A DNA stretch of 64,000 bases from Acanthaster planci (Eukaryota > Echinodermata > Asteroidea > Valvatida > Acanthasteridae): contig NW_019091443.1 in assembly GCF_001949145.1 (NCBI RefSeq), positions 592,315-656,314 on the forward strand, written 5' to 3'. The position numbers and the translations under genes were made by a program. Shown in pieces: positions 27,801 through 39,800 of the stretch; within the stretch, counting starts at the first letter, position 1; each line of letters begins with the position of its first letter. A model generated the notes under the pieces. The model made no database searches and was not told where the DNA came from. It saw only the letters and a program-made list of their open reading frames with translations.

Positions 27801-30800
27801 TGTATTGTTTCATTCTTTTGTTTTTGTTTTTCACTCAAATCCTGAACAGAAATAGCATGAATTAATATAAATGTGTATGATGTCGGACTCATTCTTGCAA
27901 AGGAAGTTACAAAGTTAGCCTTTATATCATTCCCCCTACTTCTGAGGAAAAGAAGTAATATGCTGTCAGAAAGAAACTGGAAGCCCACATCAGTATGGCA
28001 TGAGTGGGGTTTTGAGACAAACTGTAACAACCAAGCCTGCATGTGTCTTGAAAGTTGTAATGATTTCATTGCTCACTCCTTTTGTTGTAGGGATTCCCGT
28101 TCTTATTCCAACAAATTCGTGACTGTATCAACCTTCAGCAGACACGGAATCTGATTATCAGCCTGACACGATTCCAGCCCAGACTGGCAGAGCAGATTGT
28201 AGCCATGATCTTCAATGCCATTGCTAAACTAAATCAAGAGGTATGTCGGAAATCTTCAAACTGGATGACGTTTCTCATAATACTTATGTGTGTGCTTAAA
28301 AAATCAGTTATTCAGTAATCATGGATAGCCTCATCATTTTTTACAGAAAAGTTTGACTTGGCTTGCTTGATTACTAACTTTTGTGAGCTTTGTTTTGTAG
28401 TTAAGGTGTTGGTCTTATCTCTTATCGAAACGAAACCAATGCATTTAAAATGATATTTCCAGCTGATAGACATATCATGAAATTTGTTGAATGTTTGGAC
28501 TGTGCTGAAGTTTGATGTGGTTAATGTAGAAACATATCCGTTTTTCCTAAACTGATATACTGTGAAAAAATGTGCAGTTTAGTTTAACTCAACCAAAAGA
28601 TAAAATAATTAGTGTTGGTGTCACACCTCGCCATTCATAGATTCCACGCATTATTTGACATGTACATGTGGTAATAATGAAATCCTAAAACTGGTGGAAA
28701 CATACATGTACATGTGCCTGGATTTCAACATGAAATAAATTGATATAAATATAGTTGCACATGTCCAGGCTTCTTGACAAAAGTGTTTCCATGCACACCA
28801 GTATTTGATGCGTACAATGCACATACAGTTGTGTTTTGCTATCTCAGAGGGTGAGATTATTTGCTGTCTTCCCTTAAAACTACAGACTGACCTCTGAGGA
28901 CTGGCAAAAAGTTTTGTTCCCTTTGTATATCTGCCCTCTGTAGTACACAAGAGCATGTTCACAAGTTTGTGCACACGTGTGTATGTCTGTAGTCATGAAA
29001 CCCCTGTCTCATATTGTGCAGTATTTTGGTAACTCTGTGTGTAGTATTTTTCAGAATAAGGCTGCCATGCAAATACTGAATGCTTTACTCTACTGTGGTA
29101 GATCTAGCCTCTCAAACTCCCTCTGTTCACTTATTGGAGACAAGGAAAAGAATTGAATAACAAGATGCCTCTACAAGAGAAATAGAATCAGGATTTGTCT
29201 GATTAGTCAAGCATGATCTCAGCATCATCTCCAACAGAGAACAAAATTAGCTTTGAATCAAGTATGCACCAGTGAAAATGTTTATTTATGGAACTCACAT
29301 AAGTCAATTAATTTGTCATGTCAGTGGCATGATACCACAGAATCTTGGTTTCCCTCATTTGAAACTTTTTTGTTTAGTAGTTTTTTGTTTGTGAATCACA
29401 CCTTGTACAATATCAAATTGAGCATAAAAATATTTGGCTAACCTGCCATATGTCCAATACTACACCGAAATGGTCTAACTTAGGGAAACAGACAACATGC
29501 AATAAACTGTGGTCTATATTGCAGAAGCGATGAATAACCAAACCTTATGCTTGTTCTAGGCTGGTCAGCCATTCTTCAAGATTTTGTCTATGCTGGTTGA
29601 GACGGGGGGAGGACTACCAGGTGTTCCTCCATTCACGCCCATCATACTTCAGAGAATATGGGAGGTAGGTGGTCTACATGGAAAGAGAAAGAGAAGTTAT
29701 ACATTTTATTGCTTGCGGGGGATTTTTGTTTGTTTAGGATTCGTTGGTCTGAGAAGATTAATTTACCAGATTTTATTTTCCAATTTATTTTAGATTTTTA
29801 AGAGTCTAATATCAAGCTGAGGAGAAGCCGTGCTTAAGCAATTTGATAAATTGTTTAGATCTTAATTTTAAAAAGTTTTAGTGTTTTGGAAAGCCATGTA
29901 AAATTTAGTCTAAACTGTGTGCATTCTTTATCTTAACTGTTTCTGTGTGGCAGGTGTCAGAGTTTAACCCAGTGCAGGTTCTTGACTGGCTAGCTGCCCA
30001 AACTCCAAGAAACAAAATGGCCCATCATTGGGTTTTACAGGGAATCAAGACCTGGGTGGAACATTTCCTGCTAGCTCACAACAATGTCAGAGTCAGGAAT
30101 GGTAAATATATGTATGACTATTGAAATGTGTACATAGAGCTTGTTGCATAAGTTCTGTTCACTGACCGGACATGTTTCAGAGCTGTATATAGAGAGAGTA
30201 GCACCAACTTCAAACTTTGGAACTAAAATATAACACATAATCCACCATTTTGGTTCTAACAGTTGAGAAACTAATGTCGCAACTCTCTCTATAAACAGCT
30301 CGGGACATGTTCACTCAGAAATTTTGGAGTCTCTTATTTGTGGATTTCATGGTTCAGGAACTATCTATTCCTCATAGCCTGTGACTTAAAAGTTTGGACT
30401 CACGTTAATAATTGCCATATCACATAGAAATGGTACATTGCTACCATCATTCATGTATGTTTACAGCATTATAAATCCTTTCCTTGCCAGTTATTTAGTA
30501 TCACGTGTATCTTCTCTTACAGCTGCTGCATTCCTTCTGATATCACTGGTACCTGACCCTCATTTCAGACAGTCTTTCCGTTCAGCTCGGTCAGTGCACA
30601 GTCCTCAGAAGGAGATACGGGTAAATCAGTGTTATGTGTTTTCCTTTTGTATGTTAAGTAAAATGATCTGCATCACACATTGTGGTAAAAATGGATATTT
30701 GAAGGTTGAAATGAAATTTCAGTTTGTATTTACCTCAACTACAAAACTGTTTCAGGATTGAACCAAGCACACTTTAGCCTTAACCACTTCGCGCCGGTGG

Positions 30801-33800
30801 CAGTTATCAATGTTGATGATGCATGGACGGGATAATTATCATTTTTTTCTGTTTTCAAAATTCTTTTAAAATTCCTATCTTTATTTACTGGACACTAACA
30901 CCCACACAAAGGACTGTCTGGTTTCTACTCTAATCTGACAGACAACATCTACGGCAGCGGCAGTGCCTGAAATGGGACAAAAGAGCTGGTCCGTGTGACA
31001 AAAGACTGTACTTAGAGCAAAAGACCTGCTGTTTAGAATTGCCATCTTTTTTGGGCTTGCATTTTTCGAAGGTAATCCCTCACTGTTTCTAAACAGTATA
31101 CCACTATTTTGGGCATAGCGTGCCAGCAGATTAGCACCACGGATAAAAGTGGTCCAGGGCTCCATTTATGAGCGAGACAGCACCACTGCACGCTAATCCA
31201 GCCGCATTTGAAAAGAAGCCACTTACATTCCCTGGGGACAAAGGAAATTACGCAACACCTCACAATTCTGGGTTCTCTTTACAGGGCAGCAGGCCTGGCT
31301 GTAATATTCAGGAGTTGAAGGTTACATCTCAGCTTAGAGTAGCCACCAAAGAGTCATTCGTGTGGGTTTAAACGTCCATTAAATGAAATGATGAATTTTT
31401 GAAGAATTTTGAAAACTGAAAATCTTGAAAATCGCCCGTATGTGTGCACTGCATTTTTAAAAGCACCCAGCAGCATGTGGTTAAGAGGGCTAGGGGCCCT
31501 GAATCCACCTTACCCCCATTATTTTCTCTCATTGCTTTTTTTTTGTATGGAGCCTTTATGAGCTTTTTTCCGCTGATTTTTTTTCATTCATTTGACAAAA
31601 ACTTTGTTAAAATCTAAGAAACCATTTTCTCTGAATGCCAGTTGTTTAAAGATGGGTTTGTGAAATTGCAAACCTTGTGTTGTGTTAGATTGAATCTGTG
31701 TAAAAGTACTTATAACAGATGTGCCTAGCTTTGAAAAGATATGGCACGGCATATTTCCAATAATCTGCCTCCCTGAGTATTGACAAAGTAAACAACAAAA
31801 ACCCAACGTTTTGGACATACATGAATAAGATTTTGCAGGGTTTCTTGTCGGTAGTTTTGGCGGTTAGTGTCTATTTTGAAAGAAAAATTCATAAACATGC
31901 TGGGCTGGAAATAAGAATTGATGAGGGTAAGGCCATTTGGCCTCCGTGATCTATTCCTGTGGAAGGAAACCAAGGCAAACAAGTAGGGCACCAAGGCCAA
32001 ACACTAATTTAGATGTAGGGCACCAACGCCATTTTTCCGGTTGAATAGCGCAAAAAAAAATTAAAATCACTTTCTTCTTATCAACTGGACAAAAAGTCTA
32101 TCATTAAAATCAGGTAAACTGATTATTAATCTATTTTTGTTCATTTTTCACCAAAAACACAAGAAATGTATAAAGGCATTTCTTTTGAACTTTTATGACT
32201 CTTTAAGATAAAATTAGATAACCGTGAACAGTGCCACTGGTAAAGGTCATTATTTCTGTCAAACAACAGAAAGAATGCACAAAGCATCTAATAACATTGT
32301 TTGCACTTTCTTGCTGGGTTCTTAAAGTCATGCCTAAAAGAAAGTAAGTTTCCATCATTCCAAACATTCTTTCATCATCACAAGCTTATAGACTATACTG
32401 TATAAAAGGGAATGTTTGTGCCTAAAATAATATAAAGTTTGGTCTTAACATTACGAACATACACTACCAAAAATTAATGAGAACAACCGATACCGAAAAA
32501 ATGAAGGAAAATGTACTGTTCACACTACATGCGAAGACATTGTAAACTTTAAATCACACATGTTGTTTTGTTTTCAGCTGAGCTCCGAGGCTGTAATGAT
32601 ACTGCAACAAATATACACCATCCTCCTGAGATTATTGCCTAGAGCCAGGCACTACGTAGGTAAGTCAGTATCAGTGCATGGAAAGTCCTCCATCCAATGG
32701 ACATTTTGATAATCAGTGAATAAATGTGTGAGTCCACTGCACTCATCCTACGCCTTTTGCCATTTGCTAAAAACTTCAAGCAACTGTAGTGCGCCCTCTG
32801 GTGCTATGATGCAGCGCTGTGTCACCACCATGTTCGGCCTTGTTTTCTTTGTGCCGTTGCTAATGGACGTGTCATTTTTGCATTTTTTGTGTTGTCATTT
32901 CCCATTTCGCTGTGTCTAATAGCTAAACTAAACCAATAGCTGCACTTCAAAGCCTTCACATTATACGGGACAGACCTATTCGCTGATCAGTTCATAGAGA
33001 TGATGGAATCGGTCTCCAAGTGCATTGGAACAACTTAAAAGCTCAGCTTCCTTGAACCTATTCCTCACCAGCAGCCGACTCCCAGTCGTCATGTTCAACA
33101 GGCCAGACCCCTCCCTCTGCAGCACCTTTGGTACCGCTACTCCTGTCACTCCTTTCGTTCCTCTGGGTGCCAGTCTAATTTCACACTGCCCTTTTCTCAG
33201 CCCACACAAACATCACAGAAGGCAGGCAGACCCAGAGGGAACCCCTGCCCATCCGGGTGTAGGAGCCGATCACTACCTCTCTTTGTCCGTGACCCCCCTT
33301 CCCAAACCTGTCAGAGGCCACCTGCAGTTAAATGAAAGGCTCTAGCAAGACATCACGTCAGACAGAAGGTTTCTCACAACTGTTTCTCTCAGGAATTCAC
33401 GAGTGCCCCCCTGTCCGACATAATTCTCCATCCAACCTCAATCCCCTCTGATGAGAACAAACAGCTAGCATTGGAGTCAGATATAAACTCTTTTCTTCTG
33501 AAACGGGTCGTTGTGGCTGGTCTCCTTAACGATGACAATGGAGACCTTGTTTCAACTTTCTTCCTCAAACCAAAGAAAGAACCTGGCAAGTGGCACCCAT
33601 TATCAACCCGAGGCCCCTAAACAGGTTCGTCTGCCCCAGAAGGTTCCAAATGGAGACTCTTCAAACAGTAACTCAATCATTGCCAGTTCCCGCCTGGGCT
33701 TGATCGGTGGATCTGAAAGACGCCTACCTTCATATCCTAATCCACCTATTGGGCCGCAAGTTTAGATTCATCTACAACGAAGGAACGTTCAAGTTTCCCT

Positions 33801-36800
33801 CCCATTCGGTTTTTCGTCATCCCCAAGGGTATTCACCTGAGTGGCCAAAATTGTTACCGCCTACTTTCACCGGTTAGATGTCTTGATATTCCAATACCTC
33901 AACGACTGGCTCTGTAGGTGGATCTCCAGATGAGGCTGCAACTTCCACTCGCTTCACTTAAGAGCTTACCAGCCATCTGGGGTTCCTAATCAACCATGAA
34001 AAATCGAGACCAGTCCCTACTCAGAATCTGACTTACCTAGGTGCGGTTCTCGACCTCCGTCGGGGCATTGACAACCTCATTGACTGCGCCAGCCTCTTCT
34101 TACTTCACTGATCGGCCCCAGCCTAAGCATGGCTACGTCTCCTTGGCCTGATTGCAAACCTGGTGCTCTTCTGTTGTCTGTACATGAAGCCCATCCAGCT
34201 CCACCTACTAGTGTACTTCTGACCCAAATGGGATCCAATCGACCTCCAATTTCTGTTATGGATTTCATCCACATCTTTGTTGGTGGCTAATGCAGAACCA
34301 TCTAAACTGCGGTCTTCCTTTCCCAAAGGTGGACCCTAAAGTGACCGTTACCAACGATGCATCCCAACTCAGATGATTTGCCTCCTTTCTCCCCTTTCAA
34401 GTCTCAGGGACCTGGGAATCTCAGTTCCTTCAATATCTTGGAGCTCCAGGCAGTATTCAATGCTATTCATCATTTTTGCACGATCATCAAACACAAACTT
34501 TTCCTGATCTGATCGGACAACTCAGCAGAGAGAGATTGAATTAAAAACTACTGTGCAATACTCTAAATGAGGTCTGATGATAGTGCAATACAATGTACGC
34601 AAAATATGTTCGTTACGACAGGAGCGAAAATTACACCACACCAGTCCACTCAAATGACTAACTGTCTTAATCAGGACATCCACGTGCAGAACAAAGTTAA
34701 ACTTGGTGTTGATTAAAACACCAAGATCTTTTTAAATTTTAATTCCTGTAAACATGTACAATGTGAAATCAGTTTTCTGATTCCAACACATGCCTGTGAC
34801 TTCCAAATGGTTTCAAATTAACTGAATCTTATATACATGTACGTACCTGTACTAAAAAATATGGAACCACTGCTAGTAGCAGTTCACAATACAGTACACC
34901 CCAGACAGGCCATTTGTCAAGTTTACAGCTGGCAAAAGCATGGTCACCTTGCTATGATTTGAATTTGATTCTTTGTCATTATTATTTATTTGACCGCAAC
35001 AAATACAAAACACATCAGTATCGAAAATCAAAAAGTACAACACAAAAAATGACAAAACTACAGAAACATGGTCCATGGGTTTTGTACACTTTGTATTAGG
35101 CAAAAAGTTCATTTCCCCCCGCAATTGTACAAAAGCCACAGATCAGATTTCAGGAGACAATCATACGCTGACAGTCCTTGGAGTCTTTTTTGAAATGAAC
35201 CTTAAGCAGGTGCAATTGAGGAGAAAGATCTAATGATGTATCCAAAAATCCTTACCATATTTACCACTACCACCATGAAAAGTTTCGAATCATTCTAATC
35301 ATTTTTCTTGATGGTGATTTCTTTGTTGTCAACTTCACATGTACATATATGTTTGCTATTACAAATTGAAAAACACTACAAAATCATGTAAAATGTAGAA
35401 TTTTAATTTTTTTCTTCTGAATTCCAAGTTGCATGTCTGATATAGTCTTGGTGACGATACCACTTTTTGGTCCTCTAAATTGAAACAAGATGAGGCTTTT
35501 CTAGTAGTTGGGATAACAGCTTGTTTATCTACATCCACAGATACATCAATTCATGGTACTACCAAGCTAGTTGCTTACTTCTCTGTTCTCAGCCACTGCA
35601 TTGTCAGCAAAATAGAAAAGAGAATGGTAAGAAGATATTTCAGTTTCTCTTTGTTATAAAGAAATGTCTACCAGTCCTTTCAGAGGTTTGGCAGATATAA
35701 ACAAAATGTACAGAATAAAGATACACATTAATAAGTTCTTTCATAGGATCCTTTTCTGATACTGCAACAGAATGAACATAATATGACTTGCCATACATGT
35801 AAGTTATTTTCCAAAAGAGTATGTGCAAATAAGACTTTAGTGTCAGGTGGTTGCAGTGCTGAGTTTTGAGATTCATTGGATGTTGTGTTTATTCTGGAAA
35901 GTAATATTTTGTTGACTTCCGTGGTAATAACTGAATCACGGAGTCAGAGGGGCTGGCAGTTTTCCTCAGCTCTGGCAACCTCACCACATCATCTGTATCA
36001 AGTTCATTGTACCAGAAAATGTGTAATTGAATGTTGAAAGGATGTTTGATGTAAGTTCATTTTTCGAAAACAATCATTCAGTCGTGGTTCAACACTGGAA
36101 ATTAGAAATTTGGTTTTATGTTTTAGTATATAAAGATAGTGTAAGACTTATTGTTTTGGAGTGTTGAAGCTCCTGTTGCATTCTAAGTAAGGACAGGAAC
36201 ACAAAAATTGAAGATGTTTTGCTGAAAGTGGCCCCTTAAATTTACTAGAGTGGGCTGTGTTTTGGGGAGAGTGTTAGGCTGCATCTGAATCTCTTGTCTA
36301 GAGCTAGGTCTAGGTATTCGTTCCATTGGAAATGGAGACACGTAGACAATAGACCTAGCCGTAGTTCTGGAAGCCCGTTTCGGACACAGCCTCATATTCA
36401 GCATACACTAGGAAATGTGTTGTCTTCAATTTTGGTTGGAATTTGTGTAGAGTTTCATAATTTTTGCACCATGAAATGCACGTGTATACATTTGCATATG
36501 ATATGTGTTCATCTGTTTGATCTGTCACAAGCCTGTTACACGTCTACTATTTAAGCTTTTACCTGTGTAGCCTTTGTGCTACAGATCGTCATTTGAACTA
36601 GGTGGCTCAGCAATGACACGCACCGGGATTAGTAGTCAAATAATGTCTGTTATATGTAAATGTAACTCCATTGTCACTTTATTTGCTGGAATGATGTGGC
36701 AAACTTGGGTGGCTATACAATAACAAAGTCTGAAGTCAAATGATAATAATTTGTGATTCAGAAGTCTGAAGTCAAATGATAATAATTTGTGATTCAGTTT

Positions 36801-39800
36801 TGACCAGGTGACTTAAGTTAAATACCGAGATAGCGCAGAAACACAGCAGCCTGGCGTCATAGAGTAGCAGTAGTAGTTGAGTTTGACAGTAGGAAGCTGC
36901 TGTGGTGGTGGTAGTGACGGTGACAATGGTTGTGGTGACAATGGTGACAGAAGTGACAGTGATGGTGGTTCAACTATATAAAATTACAAATACAAAATAC
37001 TACTAAATGATGTATCCCCATGTAAATCCTATGTGTGCCTGCTTACTTACACCAGTACAACTATTCAAACTTAAATCTGTTGCTCTGAAATGTTCAAAAG
37101 GTAATAAATAACAATCTGGTCAAAAGGAGCGGATAAATGAGCTGCACATGCATGCACGCGCCCAGCGCCCTCATCAGTAAAGAGGCGAAAGTCCTAAACA
37201 AAATTAAAAAAAAATCTTTTATGACAAACTCTCAAATTTATGACCTGAATCCGCTGGAAACCTTATAACAACGTTCAGATGGAATCTAAAGACTAAAAAT
37301 TACTACTCACTTTGCTGAGCTGGCAAGGTTTTTGCAAATTAACGGCAAAAGAATGACAATTTTCTCAGAAATTCAAAATGGTGGAACGGAATTAGGTGAG
37401 TGCTTACACAGTGCCCTCAAGGAACAAAGCATCACAAGACGCAAGTCACTGCACTCGTGAACAAAACAAAATACAGAACGACATTCTGGCCGCTACAACC
37501 TCTATATGGGTGGACATGTTCTGTGCATTTCATAGTATCTAGAAGTTTCCATGATCATCTTTATCTTCTCCATGTCATAGTTTTCACAGTTCTTCATGGA
37601 CTTATGGAACTTGTACCAGCCGAAGCTATCCGAGCCACCAATAGCTTGCAATCACAATAAACAGGTAGGATACGTGTATGTGGCTAATGTCATTCAGTGT
37701 TATGTAACCATATTCATATGGCCACGTTGGATTTTGCATTGTTTTTGACTCTCTCTATAGTTAATTAATCACTGTGCCACTCCACACTAGTTCTACATGG
37801 AAAGGAGGAAGCATTGTATGGCTAATGTGGTAATATTCTGGAGCTAGTATCAGAGTACTTCACATGCGACTCAGTTTGACTTGAACAAATAGGTGTTTAT
37901 TTGTTCTAGTTTTGATCAATTTCATTGTTTGCACCCGTTAATGCTTGTGGGGAGCTGGAGAACCAGCCACTGACACATTCCCACAAAGATGTGTAGTTCT
38001 GTGCATATGCTGCATAAACAGTCTGGTTTTCAGCACTACTGAACCATTTCCTTCATATAGTTTTGTTGTGAAAGAGTAAAGACCAGACCATCTCAGTGCT
38101 TTTCGATACTGCACATCCAAAACTCTATACCAACAACAGTAATGGCTATGTAAGACATGCTTGGTAGATTTCACTCTACGTTAAGGGTGAACTTGCCTGT
38201 GAATAAAGTTTTTGTATGTTTGAGGCCTGCTATGTGATCTTCTACTCATGGAAAGGAAACGGTGCTCCATAGTGATGTAACTGCTGTTTTGTCCTGTATT
38301 GAATGATCGTGTATTGTTGGACATATTTCACAGGCTTTACTGCAGTTCTGGTATAATGCATGTGTGGATGTTCCAGAGAATGTGGAACTTATCATCAGCA
38401 ATCCTACTGTTGTCAAGCACATCCCATACAACTATATTCTGTGAGTAACTCAGTTGACTGTGAGTTCTAAAAACAACACAGATCCCTATTTCTACATCAG
38501 TCATCTGTGCACATTGAATTCAAAGTATATTGGAATCATGTGGAGGAATGGCCGACACTTCTAAATTCCCTATACACCAAAAGCAGATTGATTCTGCTTG
38601 ATTTAGAAGTAATCACATCGGATTGTACTGGCAGTTAGTATGTATGTACACAGATAATAGCATTTTCTTTCAAAGTAATTGACTTTTGAAAAAAAATGCT
38701 TAATTTTTCCTCGTTTCAAGACAAGTTCTCCAATACTGTGATGGCTGCTGTTTGTCAGTGGAAATTGCTGGAGGCATTTTCTAAGGAGGCAAATTTTGTG
38801 ACTTGTGTGTGACAAATTTTGTGACATTCATAAATTTGTAATATAGCCACTCACATGGTGTACTTTATACAAACAAAGATATTTACACTCATGGGCATAC
38901 CAAGGTTGGAAAAAGCAATATTCTGGTGTGTATATATGCGCGATGGCCTGTGTGAAATGATATAATTACATTTACTGTCAAAAATATTTGTGATATGTAT
39001 AGATTTTCAATTTACCTCATTAAAATAACCACTAATGAGAACGTGTTGTATTTTGGATTTATCTGTAAGAATACTTTTGATAAACTAAGCATTTCTATTT
39101 CTTTCGAGGTCATATTTGATAAGACTCTTCTTTTTGGCCCATTTTTGCCTTCAGAGCTGACCATGATGATCAAGAGGTTGTCATGTTCAATCGTATCATG
39201 CTACCAGCCTACTATGGCTTACTACGTCTGTGTTGCCAACAATCACCACAGTTTGCAAGAGCACTTGCAGTCCATCAGAATATGCAGTGGGCATTCAGAT
39301 TCCTAACGCCATATGCAAGTCAGTATCCTATGGTAAGATCCAAGGAAACTGATCACAAGGGTAACAGGGTGGAATAAATTAGACACGTTTTGTCAGAGTT
39401 GAAAGTTGAAGTGGACATGTGCATGCATATTACATGAGAAGCTAGTTTCAGCATAGTCCAAGTCAGCAATAGTTTTACATTCACAAGTGAATTTTTGCAG
39501 GACAGAAAGAATTAAAAATCATTGTTCGTATAAAAAAAATTAAATTAATTAAATTAAATGGAATTAATCACAAGTCAGTAGTAGGTCACTTCTCAGGTAA
39601 TACTGCATGAACAATGACAGAGGATGAAAAAGAATACCATACCTCAATCTCAGTTCTTTTTAGGGGTTTGTGATGCGAATTCAAACTGGAGGACATGTAA
39701 TTGAATATTCATTCAAGTAAGATGTATTGAACTTCAAACATCTGGAAAACTCAGTCAGTTTCCTGTTTTTAGTCTGTATCTCCCCGCTGACTTGAGGGTT

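Noticed and set aside
36350-36395. Similarity of gccgtagttctggaagcccg to gccgtagctctggaagcctg at 19570
   Set aside because: A real short match, but too short and without clear ends to define a repeat family from this window alone.
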